From: Manduca sexta
Taxonomy: Eukaryota > Arthropoda > Insecta > Lepidoptera > Sphingidae
DNA length: 64,000 nucleotides
NCBI RefSeq assembly: GCF_014839805.1
Contig: NC_051135.1
Location: forward strand, 13,705,291-13,769,290
Reading direction: 5' to 3'
Under the pieces are notes generated by a model. The model searched no databases. It was not told the DNA's origin and was given only the letters and a program-made list of their open reading frames with translations. Shown here piece by piece: positions 47,541 through 60,186 of this stretch (the stretch's first letter is position 1; every line of letters starts with the position of its first letter). Made by a program: the position numbers and the translations under genes.

Positions 47541-48046
47541 GATTCTTATAACTATTACATTAATTAGGTCTTGGGTAATAAAAGACCGTGCTGAAAATAA
47601 ATAATCCAAAATATTATCTATCACATCATTATGTTTTTTCTGCAAGAAAAAAGGTTTTTTTAAGGCGAATAGTATGTAAACATTTTTCGAAATTTTGTGA
47701 TATATATATGTTACAAAAACGACAATAGAATAACGAAACCAAAATAAATATGATATGAAATAAAAAACAAAAATACCTACATTGTATGTATTATACCTTT
47801 ATTTATACTTATTAAATTTATATTAAATTATTATGAGTCGTTTCATTTGCTTAAGTTTATTTAACCCCAATTTAATTCGGAATTCAAACAAAATACACGC
47901 GTACTCAAAATAGTCATTTAATTCACATTTAAATTAAAAAGTAAGTCTATATTTACAAATTATTTATCTTAATTTATTATTTATCTAATGGCGTATTTTA
48001 ATTAATTACAACAATAATTAGAGATTATAATTATTCTATACACTTA
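47541..48046. other. no recognisable feature between genes 2 and 3
   Basis: AT-rich DNA without gene-like frames or family copies. Confidence 0.5.
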
Positions 48047-48318
48047 CCCCCTTATTCATAGATGTTATTTATCTAAGGACGGAGCATTGCTGTGATAACA
48101 AGTCTGTTTCTCAGCTTCGTTTATCTGACGGATTGCTGTTTGTTTAGCTTTGTCTATCTGACAGCCAAATAGATTCAAGTTGTATCTCAATATTAGCCAA
48201 TCACAACAGCCCTATGTCTACGCACTGCGAAGGCTGCCATGCCGTCACCACTGAGAAACAGACTTGTTATCACAGCAATGCTCCGTCCTTAGATAAATAA
48301 CGTCTATGCATAATGGGG
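48047..48318. mobile_element. MITE, PIF/Harbinger-like, 272 bp
   Basis: Long terminal inverted repeats of about 68 bp, near-perfect, from the tips to gtctgtttctcag and ctgagaaacagac. Flanked by TTA on both sides (48044-48046 and 48319-48321), the 3-bp target duplication typical of PIF/Harbinger. The centre is non-coding. Confidence 0.85.
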
Positions 48319-48814
48319 TTAAAGTTTACATTTATTTTCTATAAGTAGTGAAGTTATTCAAATTATAATAATGTTGATTGTAATGACAATGACATTTGTA
48401 TTCTTTAATGAATACAACAAAATATTATATTAAACAATCTAATATAAAAAAAAGTATGAACGATAAATTTATAGCTTTGTGATCACAAGATTTGAAATAT
48501 ATAGATTTATTAATAAAAAATAAAAAGATACATTTTTGAAAAATATTGTTTTAATAAATACCTAATATAAATATATTATAAATGCAATTGTTGATTCAGC
48601 AATGATAGATCTAGGACAGGTCATTTAAACTATGCAATGTTCAGATCTAGACATAACATTAGATCTAGATTTCTATAAAGCTAAACGTCACAGAATAATA
48701 TACTATCGAGGTATATTACCATACTGTCATTGAAATATGGGAGAAAGTCGTCAACATAAAACATTGATGTCTCAGTTATTTAAAGCGCAATTTAAACCCT
48801 GCGATTAAATAATA

Positions 48815-48885
48815 ATAATATCAGCCCTGTATTATATACTTGCCCACTGCTGAGCACGGGCCTCCTCTACTACTGAGAGGGATGC
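48815..48885 (-). repeat. family B SINE tail fragment
   Basis: atatcagccctgtattatat, acttgcccactgctgagcac and gggcctcctctactactgag, then unrelated DNA. Confidence 0.7.
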
Positions 48886-48994
48886 GATTAAAAAGTCGCC
48901 AAAAGACAGATTTTAAACTGTCGATTGTAAATTTTACAAGTTCTTGTTTTAATATAATGGACATAAGACTCACTGTAAATGAATAATGAAGAAA

Positions 48995-49248
48995 GTTTTT
49001 TTTTTATGCGGGCACGGAAAATTGACTCCACTGCACCTGATGGTAAGTGGAGTGGGGTCCAATAGAATGTCGACTGACGAGAGATGATTACCCCTTGACA
49101 GTCGACACAATTATGCCGGCCTTTTGAACCGGATATACACAGGATGATCCTGGAACGCGACACTTACGTGGGCCAATATGGCGGGTTTTGACACCTTGAG
49201 TACGGTGATCGCTATATGGTGAGATATAAAATATATCCTACCAACTGC
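48995..49248 (+). repeat. repeat family D copy, full-length
   Basis: gcgggcacggaaaattgact to atatatcctaccaact with all conserved blocks. It lies about 460 bp downstream of the stop of gene 3. Confidence 0.8.
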
Positions 49249-49710
49249 AAATAATAACTTCTGGTTTAGATATTTGGCCGAGTATACACGAATAGCCACG
49301 AACATAAATGTGTGAACAGCTTATTTGGGTGTACTCGTAATTCACAATACATAGTCATATTCATGCACGTATTAAAATATCGTGTTACTACTACCATCTA
49401 TCAGAAGTTGATAGTAACAGTGTGACATTTTAAAAGTGTTTAGTGAAGTCATATACGTCTTTTGGAACACTTTTAATGCGAATAGTCTTATAAAATTGCA
49501 ACTAGAAAGTGTAACAAATACTTCTTATAAATACGAAATATGGCTTATAGAACAGAATAAAATATCTCCTCAATCCATTGTAAAGTTAAACAATTCTTGC
49601 GAATTACTAGTGATCTTTTGGTTACCCAGGCTATTTAAAATAACAAATTGGTGTCTCAGAGATCACACGGTTTTTGTTTGTTCAATTTGATGTACTAAGG
49701 CAATACTAGA
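49249..49710. other. region downstream of gene 3, includes its 3' UTR
   Basis: No canonical poly(A) signal is obvious close to the stop on the minus strand. The region shows no other feature. Confidence 0.4.
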
Positions 49711-52700
49711 CTATATTTTAGTCTTTTGATTGAAGAGACTTGGATCAGCTGGTAGAAGTAGACCGATGACACCACCAGCTGAAAAAATTTAGTATAAATT
49801 TTAGTATTTTTATCTGGTTAATTATTTCCGAAACAATCTTTACTTCATCTTTGTTAAATTTAATATTTTTTTTTATTGTTTGATAAGATTACGTTATTTT
49901 TCAATGTGTCTGTAGGTGGAAGATATTAATTGTGCAGTTTTTATGTAACTACTCCGTAGTTTTCTACGGAATAATAAAACAAATCACAAAGGCAAGCGTT
50001 AGATTGCATGCATCATTATCAGCATCGACTGGTAGACACAAGATTTTTCTAAAATCATTGATGAATTATCCAGCTACTGAAAATCTACTACTGTCTACCT
50101 CTGGAGTAACTTCTATATTAAATAAATTGCTTTACCACATAAAACTTACCAATAGTGACTCCGCCGAATATGTAGAAGGCAGCTTCACAGTTGTTTTCTA
50201 TTAAGTTCTTGAGAACATTGATGCCGAGTATAGTACTACCTCGTCCCAGCATCACCATTAGGCACACGGCCTTTGCCCTGAAAACACAAATTATCGTGAA
50301 GGTACCAAAAGCAGTCCATTACTATATCAGACTGTTCCATTGTTGTCAAATTTATTGGTTCTATGAAATGTATTGATGATCATGCTTGTAATCTAGAATT
50401 GTTTCTAATAACAATTAGCTGAATTGAAACAAAAGTATCAGACATCACTCCGTTTAATAACTCTCAAAATCCTTCTTGAAAATCAGCTATAATTCTGAGA
50501 TGATTGTAGACGGTAACGGTAGATGATAATAATATTTTCAGGTAACATATATTTGACCTTATTACTGCTTAAAACTAAGCAGAAAATAACTAAACACGAT
50601 ACTGTTTTTGTGTAATCGAGTCGAGCCCAAAATGTAGAACGGTACTTACTTGACATAAGTAGGGTAGAGGTCAACAGCGAAAGCGGAGAGGAAGCCGAAG
50701 TTGATGACGTCAGTGAGAAGCATGATGAACAGGACAGCGCTGAGAGGCCAGATAGAGCTCACGTTGATCAGGATACCTGCCAATCCTGATAGAATCTGAA
50801 ATAGAATAAAGAAACATTGAGTCATGTGCCAGGTGATTGGTTTCTCTTAAACAAGAGTTCGTCCTGATTATTTACTGCACAGTTTATTGCATCAGTTTGG
50901 TCTTTCTGTGCTGCCAAGTGGCAGAGTGCTAGTATTGTTGTAATAAGATTACAGGATACTCATATCAGTGTTTCTACAGAGTTTTATGAGTCAAAATATT
51001 TAGGATGAAAAGCCTAGTTCAGTAATACAAAGCGTTGTAATCCAACGCTCTAGAAAGCGTTATTGCTATACGAATTATTTGTTGGAGTAACAGACAATGG
51101 CAAAAAAGGAATTTCTATTTTCTTCAATATTTAATTGTAAATATTAGCTACCTTACCTGGATGCCTATGAACAGCCGCCGTTTTCCGATAAAGTTAATGA
51201 CTCCGCTAGCCACAGCGTTCAGAACCGCTAGCATGATGCTGATCCCAAACACCATCGTCATCGCAGTTCGGTTCATCGTACAGGCGGTGTTCTGGAAGTA
51301 AATCATCGCGACTATTATTAGTAAAAGTTTTGTTAGACCTTAAATCGAACAAAAAACTACCCAATTCGTCATAATTGCTATTAGATGACTGAAGGAAAAT
51401 TCAAAATAGAATTTGATATATAGCTGGTATTCTTTGTAGAGTGATGTTTACCTCTTCAGTTTGCGTGGAATTCCTAGCCAGCCTGATCATTTCGCACATA
51501 GTCATTTCAGTGAATCCTTTTTCCACCGACGACATGAAGGCGTCAACCATGAATGGCAGCCAGACAATGAACGAGTTGATGCTGGAAATAAAATGATTAT
51601 TATAACCTGTTTACTCTGCGAGAGAAAAGCCGAGATAAAGTCCCATAATAATATTATGATAAGGACCAGTGATGTGATATTGGCTATTGATTATTATGCA
51701 AACAATTTAGCAACTGAGAGTATACTATACTCAAAGAGAAACATTTTTGCCCACTTTAATCACGCGATATAATTCGGGTGATATTCCAAGGGGGCTACAG
51801 ATATTCAAGAATAAAAAGATTTAGGCTTAATATGAATACCTAATGAATCTACCTATATGCTTTCCAGCGATAAGCCTCCTAGGGATTTTAATTAGTCAGT
51901 AATAAATCCTTTCCGCAGCATGCATAAAAAAGTAGGATGATCATGCCTTAATTCTGATCACTTTGTTGGGGTATATGGACACAGGAAGGGTAATTAATCA
52001 GCATGTCCTGAAAGTGCAGCATATGCCGACCGTCTTACCATCAAATTAAGAGATGATTTTATGGAAAAAATATTAAAACAAAATATATCACGCGATGCGG
52101 TAACGTTCACTATATAAATAATGCGCACAAATTATTTGTTCTTTATTTCGAACGTCATTGTAGTAAACGGCTATCTACATCAGGCGGTAAACAGCATGAA
52201 TCAAACACAGATTCGCAAATAAAGAATCGGGTGGGCATCGCGTGATTTTTGTGTAGTTGGTAACTAGTTTAATTACAGCGCAACCAAAATACTGAACACT
52301 AGCTTTTACCCGCGGCTGAAACGTCCCCTGAAAAAGCTTATTCAGGATAAAAAGTATAGCACTTAGGAGTAATGTAGCTTCCTATTAGTGAAAAAAAAAA
52401 CAAAATCAGTTTAGTAGTTTCTGAGATTACCGAGTTTAAACAAATAAACAAACTTTATTTATTAGTACTTTTTACTAAGTACCTTTTCGCTTGTATTGAG
52501 GCAGACTATCATCTAACAGGATTATTAAAAATCGAAGCTTAGACAGTGGTGTCTAATAGAATGTCGAATGACGAGAAATGATCACGCCTTGGCAGTCGAC
52601 ACAATTATGCCGGCCTGTTGGAACCGGATGTACGCAGGCTAATCCCGGAACGCAACACACGTGGGCCACCATGGCGCGTGTAAACACCTTTTTATAATAC

Positions 52701-55700
52701 CATTAGATTTCTCAGGACCAAAGACATTTAACAGTATAGTTGGTTGATAGATCTATTTGGTTAGGGCCTAGAAAAAATCTGGAACTATTTTTTTATTTAA
52801 TATTTTCCCGGGGAAAAAACGCGTTATCGCTACCGTCACTTGGGGGCTGAGTGGAACGGATATGTTGGTTTCATCGGTCTTACAGCCCAATATCGACACA
52901 CAGGAGTATTGCAAGGCCTAGAAAATATCTTGACCTAGAGTTGGATATTAAAACAATCGTTCTATTGAGATATCTGCTTTCTTTCCTGCGTTTCTCACCA
53001 AGTGAAGACTAAGATGAACATGAATCCTAGGAGTAAGGTGTTCTTCAGTAGAGGAGGTTTGAACATCGGGAAGATCTGTGCCGCAAGAGTTGCCAAGAAG
53101 CCTTTGGAAGTTGTTGACGCGTTGTCCTCGTCGAGTACCACTGAGCTAACCTAAAAATAATGAAAATTAATTTGATGTTTAAGCTAAGAAGTCAATGAAT
53201 ATTCATCGGTGATAATTATAAACAATAAATATTATGATCATATGTGGTAAAAAAAGGCTTCTTAATGCGAAATGGCGATCGTCATGTATAGTTTAGACAC
53301 ATTTTCGGTTTAAGTTGAGGAACATAATATTGCGTTGTCAGTTTATAATAATAGTTTTATAAAATCGTGTTATTAATAGAACAAAGAAACGGTTACAATA
53401 ATGTAACGCTTAAACGCTCACTTCACGCATTTATCTCCGAATGGGTATGGCAGAGGCGCAACCAGGTTACCCACTTTTCGCCAAGTGTGCTCCATCCCAT
53501 GATGTGATAGGGGGCACAAATTTCAGATTTCGGGCAGATATTGAGCAGAAAAACCCAAATATCAGTTTGCCCGACCCGGGATTCGAACCCAGGACCTCAG
53601 AGCGCTGGCGTACCGCGGATGCAGTAGAACTATGCCACCGAGGCAGTTTACTACTAGATAGTTTAATTGCAAACTACTGCCATAAATGGCACCAACCTGA
53701 TACAGATCACCACTTTTTCCGCTGTTCATTTCAAAGATTCCCTTCAATATTTCTAGGGCTTTCTTGTCTTCGCCTTTACTTAGCAAGTATTTAGGACTTT
53801 CATAGGCACAGACGACTCCAAAAGCGTTCAGGAGACACGGCAAGCAGAAGATCAAGTTCAGAAGACGCCAGGAGTTGAAGTGGATGTCCAGGTAAGGAAT
53901 GTAGAATGCGAACTTCATAGGTAATATTGGTATTGATAGAACTGGAAAGAAAATAAATGCATATTAGTATAATTAATATTTTTTCTGATTGTCGTCATTA
54001 GCATTGTATAGTTTGAGTCGGTGGTGTACAGCTGGTCTTTTGTTCCAATTATTGTAGTAAGTATAGAATCAATTAGCATCATAATAAGTATTATAATCCT
54101 ACTAGTCGTGTATAATTATAATTTTGTATCTATAGACTGATACTAAATAGCTAAACAATAATATTGCTACAAAATAAGTTAGCGTTATAGGCCATTGATG
54201 TTATTTTTGTCTGAGGTTAATTACTTCTACTTGGTTAATACCAAGGCATAATTGCCTTTCGCTTTGTTACGAAGGAAATGAAACTTTCCGTTCCATACTC
54301 GTCATTATAACTCATACAAGCTAGATGTAGAACTGGAATACCATACAGAATTATAGCGAAACGTACTTGCTACTATAGGGGAAGCTGACATTTTCCTTGG
54401 TCAGCAATGGAGATAAATTAAACAGACAGATAAGGAGAAATGTGAGGTAAAAAATATTCAATTCGTTTAAGCAGAGCGAGAGAAATCACTCATAGAAACG
54501 TAATTGATTAAAATTGTTAAGTTTTTATCATAAAAATTTACGTGAAGCAAATAGTTTGTTTCAAACCAGATCAGCTAGATACGTTGTAAAGATGTCTATT
54601 CTATTCTCCTTCTACAGTTTTTTCTTATTTGTTCATTCAAGTAGTCCGAATGACTTAACGCTAGAAATGGCACTTCTATACATTGTTTAGTTTTTTGAAA
54701 TCGTTAACTATGATGGAAAGTCATCTTGTCTTTTCTTCTGAGTTAAATTTAGCGGCAGACGGCAAAACTAAGAACTCTCAAACTTTGACGGGGTTCATCG
54801 TTATTATCAGCCGCAGGATGTCCACTGCTGAACATGGTCCCCCCCCAAAGATTTCCAGATCGACCTATTGGTGCACATGTCCACACTATCCACATTTCGT
54901 GGATGGTTAAGAGTTGTAAAGTTTTGAGCGTGTTTTAAAGCTTAAATGTCAATAGCGTCGTGTTTCAGAAATGGTATGTTAATGATAAAGAAAAAAGATT
55001 ATGTCCAGACAAAATTTAGTAACTAAACAATAAAAACACATGATACTCTTTAAATATTCAGTACTATATACTTTTATGGAGCAATCATAAATCATAACTT
55101 ATTTCTTATCTTAATAATATTATAAATGTAAATGTTTGCCAGAAATAAAAACAGTAACCGCTGAACGATTTTCGATGCAGGTTGGCACACGGAGGAACCA
55201 TTTCCTGGATTAATATATAGGCTAATTTATAACCCGGTAATTTGTAAGAATGGGAAGAATTTGAATTTTTAATCTGATTTTTAAATAGATGTCGTTGGTG
55301 TCGTATAGATGGCGCTATGCGTTACAGTGATTGGGACCCTATACTGGGAAAGGCTTTATACGCGGTCAAAGCCGCGAGCAAACACCTGTGATGAATATAT
55401 TTGTTTTATAAAATATATTACACTATCTAAGTTCAATATTGATACAAAGCTACGATGAAAGAATGAAGGAAAATAATATAATATGAAATGCAAAGTAACC
55501 AGTGGAAATGTTTATCTGATCGTAAATCAAAAGAAAGGTCTCATAAAGGTTTATGAAAGATTAATTTATGTATGCATTTATACTGCAAATATTTAATATA
55601 TAGATAAATATTTTATATTACGTTACAACGAGTTACTGGGGCAGTAGGAGAGACTATTGTTCGTATTTAGATAATGTAAAAAACTATGGTGAGTAAAGGC

Positions 55701-58700
55701 AAAGGAAATGATCTCGTGTATGGAAACCTGTCCGTCAAAATGCGTAAAATTACGGTGGCGCCACGGTAGCAAGTGGTTAAATTTGGAACATAACGGCAAA
55801 AGTTTAATGAGTAGGATAATGAATTAAACAAGAAAATGGCTTCCGTTTTGAGTTAGTTGAGGTTGCTAATAAACCACATTGGTGATTCCGTTTGCAACCG
55901 CAAACTTCATGTCACACCCTCATGCTACCTACGCTAGCGCTATTGCCATAAGTAATAAAGATATAGGAATTGGCGACATATTCGCTTTGTTACTTTTGTG
56001 TTGGTGTTGCTCAGTCTATTCTTTATGAATCGGAATTCAAATAATTTATAACATTTAGGGTTCAAATAAATCACTTTATTTCATTTAATATCTGTATAGT
56101 AAGTTGTGTTAAGATGTCACTTCTCTTACAATCATTTAAGACAACTGATTCAGAGGGCTTTATTTTGGCAATTAAATTAGAAGGTATTTTTAGAGCTTAT
56201 ACCCATTTTTGTTTATCCTTATAACGGGTTATATTTAAAATTTACGGTCCACGTTTCTTCACATCATATTACATATTGTGTATATGGGTATAAAGGTAGT
56301 TGAAGATGTACTTACTCGCCATGATTCCAGTGCAGGACAGGAACGCACTGGTGGTCAGTAACAGCAGTGTACTTCTCCTGGATGCTGGTGTGCATTCGCT
56401 GAGTAGCGCGAGGGCGATTGCCGATGACCCTGACACTCTGAAAAGGTTTAATTAGGTTTTCATGGACAGCAGATATTTGGATTATGTTTTTTCTTTACGA
56501 CTGTAGTGGAATAATATCTATTGTTTTTAGAACTATGTTACTTTTATTCTATTTGTACAGTTGTTTCCTCAATAAACAGCAAACGTTTACGAATTTGGTA
56601 TTTTCGTTATACTATTATTGATATGCGGCACATTTCTATTTGTTTACATACCGACACATATATCAATTAACTTTCCGTTTTTTGTTGTTATGCGTGGGTA
56701 GTAATGACTAATGACATCATCATACATATTATAAAACAAAGTTCGCTTTTTTTGCCTGTATTTTATCGATTTTCTCAAAATCCACTAAACGGATTTTTAT
56801 GAAACTTGGTATGGAGATAGTTTAAGACCCTGGAAAGGTTTTCTTTCTATCCCGCGAAAATATATAGTGGGACTTTTATCCTGGACAACTCTTTCACGCA
56901 GATGAAGCCGCGAGCTGAAGCTAGTATAATTATAAACAGATTCCTAACAGACTAAAATTAATAATATCAGCCCTATATTATATACTGTCCCACTGTCGGG
57001 CACGGGCCTTCTCTACTACCGAGAGGGAATAGGCCTTAGTCCACCACGCTGGCCTAGTGCGGGTTGGTAGACTTCACACACCCTCGAAAATTCCTAATAG
57101 AGAATTTGTCAGACATGCAGGTTTCCTTCACCGTTAAAGCAAGCGATAATTCACAAAGAATACACACATATTTTTTTAGAAAAGTCAGAGGTGCATGTCC
57201 TTGGGATTTGAACCTGCGGACATTCGTCTCGGCAGTCCGATCGACAACCAACTAGGCTATCGCCGCTTAATACAATTGATTTATGTAAAAGTCTAATTAT
57301 TTACGTTCAGCTCGCGGAATGATTAGATTAGATTATGCGGAATGAAAGAGTAAAGAAACAGAGTTCAGTGGTTTTAAGTCTGATCGTGATACTTACGCGG
57401 CAGAAGATAAGAACTTGAGGATGCTCAGGACTATCCAGTTGGGAGATAGTGCTGCTGCAGCTCCAGCCACGAAACCAATGGTCATAGAGACGCACAGGAT
57501 CTTCCTCCTGCCCCTGGTGTCAGCCAGGTATCCCCAAATATGTGATGTGGTTATTACACCTGTAATTTATTGATGTTTTATATATTATTCTTTCATTGCC
57601 AGGGTAACTACTGGACATAATGAGACTTAACATCTCATGTCTCAGTTGAATACCAAACAATATTTTGTAATTCAAGGTGTTGAATGGTGTTTCTACTGTT
57701 TATAGGCGGTCGTATCGCTTACCATCAGGCGAACGGTAAGCTCGTCTCCTCATTCAAAGGAATACATAAAATATTTATTTGCATTTTCGTCCATAGTAGT
57801 ATACGAGCTGTGGATTAGCAGGTCCTGCCCTCTAGGTTCGTCGAGCTTCATTGATCGGTGTCATTAAATGCGTGCCACTGCTGATCTGTTCTTACAGGAA
57901 TTGTAGCTGTGGGTGTGAGGGCGAGAAAGTCTCTCGCAGGTCCTATATTTTAAATACGGGCAAGGCAAAGTAATCCCACGGCATCTGATGGTAATTGGAG
58001 TGGGGTCCAGATAGGGTATCGACTGACAAGAGACTGAATCCTCGTCAGTCGACATAATTATGCCGACCTGTTTTAAATCGGGTTTACACAGCCTAAACCC
58101 GGAACGCGGCATATTTATGTGCGCCATTATAGGAGGTTTTAGGTCTTATTTTAGTAGAGATATTTAAATGTTCGTACACAACAAATAACAAAAATAAAGT
58201 TTAGTACATAACACATTGTATTGTGTAAAATGGCCACTGGCCAACAAAATCGGTGATATACAGAGTTCATTGACTTTGTAAATATTTTTAGTTAGTAAAT
58301 ATAATTCATACTTTATATTATAAAAGCGAATATAGCTATGTTTGTCTACGTTCTCACGACTGAACTAATGAACTGATTTTGATGAAATTTGGTATAAAGA
58401 TCGATTGAGAACTTCGGGAAGATCACTTTTATCTCGGGATAATATGTAACGGGATATATCCTGGAAAACTAAAGGACGCGGGAAGACTTGCAAGCAAGAG
58501 TTAGTAACATATATTTTTTTGGGAAATGTTCTATGCTTGTGTCTATTAACATTTTCAAATTCTAAATCCCAATTCTCGTCTCGAAGGTCTATTTGCTATT
58601 CTTGAGTTAACGTTAAGAGTTCTTAGTCACATATGGCCACGATTGTATCTTGGACATTGTCATTATTTCAGACTATAAATTCATTTAAGAATACTTTTTA

Positions 58701-59830
58701 TTTCACGTTTCCATTTTCCCGCAATCGGGTTTCATTTTTAACTATTTTTTTATTGTTATGAAACTATCAGGACAGAAATTATGAAGGAAGCAAATACACT
58801 GCTCAAATCATAACATTAGTCTTTACCGTAAGTCGGAAACTTCACTTACAGTTTAGTTTTGACGGATTACTCTACACTGGCGCGTGTAAAACAATGAATA
58901 CAAGCTTACTAAATAGTGTTAATATCAAAATCAACCATGTATATCCTACTGCGTAACCATATCTACATATTTGGGGTACGTCATAATTAATTTGTTTATT
59001 TTATAATTTTCGTGTTATTGTTAATGGTCGGATGTTGACACAAAGTGTTTTTTGTTTTAAACAACTTTAAGTTTTTGTTTGTTTATTTCCTTATTTTTTT
59101 TTACATCAGGGTGCGTTTGGGTAAAATCGGATCTTTTCGGCGTGTTAAACAGTTTGCGAATATTTTTTATCAAGAATTCTATAGAAGTAATCATCATTAA
59201 TAATTAATTTGGCTATGGTTTATTAATATATCTAATATAAAGTGTTTTTTTTTAATACATGTCGTTCCTATACAATTGTTTTTTTATTGCTTTGAATGAC
59301 GAGACGAGCTTGCCATTCGCTTGATGGTAAGCGATACGACCGCTCATAAATAGTAGAAACACCATCCAAAACCTTGAATTACAAAGTATTATTTAGTATT
59401 CCACTGCGCTCGCCATCCTGAGACATGAGATGTTAAATCATGTTATGTCCAGTAGTTACACTGGCTACAATGTCCTTCAAACCAGAACACAACAGTGACT
59501 ACACACTGCTGCTTGGCGGCAGAAGTAGACATTGCGGTGGTACCTACCCAGGCGGACTCTCACATATAAGAGACCTACCACCAGTATGTTGTTCCTATAT
59601 ATATTTTTGTTTTCTTATAGTGTTAACTATTGTAGGAAGGTTGACTACGACTCTTGGTGTAACATTACCTATTAAAGGCAGTCCAGCCATTAGCCCCTGC
59701 TGGGTGCTGGTAGTGTCCAGCTCGCAGACGCTGGCTGGCACCAGGTAGGATACGGAGTATATCTCGAACACCATCGCGACGATCACGCTGCTGCACAGCA
59801 TGAACATCAGCAGGTTGAATTTGCTGAAGC
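49711..59830 (-). CDS. SV2-like major facilitator transporter, gene 3 (5' exon not found; 483 codons visible)
   Basis: Third paralogue, on the opposite strand and tail-to-tail with gene 2. Exons in transcript order: 59669-59830, 57397-57559, 56316-56437, 53697-53941, 52999-53150, 51452-51581, 51157-51291, 50650-50795, 50150-50277, 49711-49778 (stop at 49711-49713). Splice sites are GT/AG with phases identical to gene 2; exon lengths 162, 163, 122, 245, 135, 146 and 128 match it exactly. The visible protein begins GFSKFNLLM. It carries SYLVP after an acidic TM1 residue, motif A GYLADTRGRRK, SECTPASRR, HFNSWRLL, YESPKYLL, SVVLDED, FIVWLPF, and ends GLLLPADPS plus a short tail. The TM7-TM8 loop has the two conserved cysteines and an NST sequon. 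No frameshift or stop is seen, so the gene looks intact. The first exon (about 15-25 codons, ending in phase 1) lies upstream, perhaps at 61912-61981 or beyond the window. Confidence 0.9.
51582..52300. other. gene 3 intron, no recognisable repeat in this part
   Basis: Upstream (in transcript sense) of exon 51452-51581. AT-rich unique DNA. Confidence 0.5.
52308..52455 (-). mobile_element. Helitron-like fragment (family E, gene 3 intron)
   Basis: On the minus strand it ends ...agccgcgggtaaaagctagt (hairpin part plus CTAGT) after a ttatcctgaataagcttttt block. Confidence 0.6.
52545..52697 (+). repeat. repeat family D, 3'-truncated (gene 3 intron)
   Basis: gtgtctaatagaatgtcgaa, ggcagtcgacacaattatgc, and ggaaccggatgtacgcaggc to tgtaaacacct. 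Confidence 0.75.
53415..53648 (-). repeat. tRNA-headed SINE, family C, full-length (gene 3 intron)
   Basis: Minus-strand head actgcctcggtggcatagtt, B box gggttcgaatcccgggtcgg, and body to the ggagataaatgcgtga tail. It ends 49 bp from the donor of the 53697-53941 exon. Confidence 0.8.
53942..54785. other. gene 3 intron, unique AT-rich DNA
   Basis: Nothing recognised. Confidence 0.5.
54800..54875 (-). mobile_element. RTE-like LINE tail fragment (gene 3 intron)
   Basis: tcagccgcaggatgtccact, gctgaacatgg and aaagatttccagatcgacct, the block order of 11600-11680. Confidence 0.6.
55110..55395 (+). mobile_element. Helitron-like element (family E, gene 3 intron)
   Basis: Starts taatattataaatgtaaatg, has aacgattttcgatgcaggtt and gatggcgctatgcgttac, and ends cgcggtcaaagccgcgagca. 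A CGCGG/CCGCG stem is present. Confidence 0.6.
55396..56315. other. gene 3 intron, no recognised repeat
   Basis: AT-rich. A weak LINE-tail-like stretch (caaataaatcactttatttc near 56060) is not sufficient to call. Confidence 0.4.
56725..56930 (+). mobile_element. Helitron-like element (family E, gene 3 intron)
   Basis: cattataaaacaaagttcgc start, aacggatttttatgaaactt core and end gaagccgcgagctgaagctag with CTAGT. Confidence 0.65.
56958..57268 (-). repeat. tRNA-headed SINE, family B, full-length (gene 3 intron)
   Basis: Tail aatatcagccctatattata to head aactaggctatcgccgctta, inserted about 130 bp from exon 57397-57559. ORFs across it on both strands are repeat-derived. Confidence 0.8.
57600..57775 (-). 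repeat. repeat family A, 3' part (gene 3 intron)
   Basis: actggacataatgagactta, acatctcatgtctcag, aaggtgttgaatggtgtttc and the tail tcattcaaaggaatacata. Confidence 0.75.
57820..57945 (+). repeat. repeat family H copy (gene 3 intron)
   Basis: cggtgtcattaaatgcgtgc, cactgctgatctgttcttac and gtgtgagggcgagaaagtct, as at 3176-3290. Confidence 0.6.
57955..58148 (+). repeat. repeat family D, 3'-truncated (gene 3 intron)
   Basis: acgggcaaggcaaagtaatc, gcatctgatggtaattggag and ttatgccgacctgtt to gcgccattataggaggtttt. Confidence 0.7.
58315..58502 (+). mobile_element. Helitron-like element, diverged (family E, gene 3 intron)
   Basis: tattataaaagcgaatatag start, gatgaaatttggtataaaga core, and end aggacgcgggaagacttgca without an intact hairpin. 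Confidence 0.5.
58503..59270. other. gene 3 intron, unique AT-rich DNA
   Basis: No gene-like frames or family copies were recognised. Confidence 0.5.
59276..59588 (+). repeat. repeat family A copy, full-length (gene 3 intron)
   Basis: ttttttattgctttgaatga to taagagacctaccaccagta. It ends about 80 bp from the donor of exon 59669-59830. Confidence 0.8.
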
Positions 59831-59844
59831 CTGTGGAGGAATCA

Positions 59845-59920
59845 TCATCATTAGTCGCAAGATGTCCACTATTGAACATGGGCCTCTAAAGATTTCCCGA
59901 TCAACCTATTGGAATAGGTA
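59845..59920 (-). mobile_element. RTE-like LINE tail fragment
   Basis: catcatcattagtcgcaaga, tgtccactattgaacatggg and cctctaaagatttcccgatc, starting about 15 bp beyond gene 3 exon 2. Confidence 0.6.
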
Positions 59921-60186
59921 CATAAATTAATCAAATTGTGTGTTTTTGATTTTTGTTGGAAAATTTGAGGGTAAGATTATATGAGGCTGTGAATGCTACT
60001 AAAGTTTGAACATGACGTTTTAATCGTTCTTTCTGCTTGTATGTTTGTTTGAATGCAAGTCATTTTGACACTTTTGTTAGTAAGCAGAGAACTCAGACGG
60101 TGTAGTCTATGTTTTCTTACATAGTATTTTAAAAGGGCCCAGTCACGAGTATATCTAATGAAATGAACAATTGATTATTGTAATAC

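Noticed and set aside
51461..51772. 103-codon plus-strand open frame
   Set aside because: It is antisense to gene 3 exon 51452-51581 and its intron.
53441..53794. 117-codon plus-strand frame
   Set aside because: It joins a family C SINE and the antisense of a gene 3 exon.
57054..57255. Short frames with conserved MVDFTH peptides (also at 19152 and 37747)
   Set aside because: The same peptide appears wherever a family B SINE lies, so it is repeat-derived.
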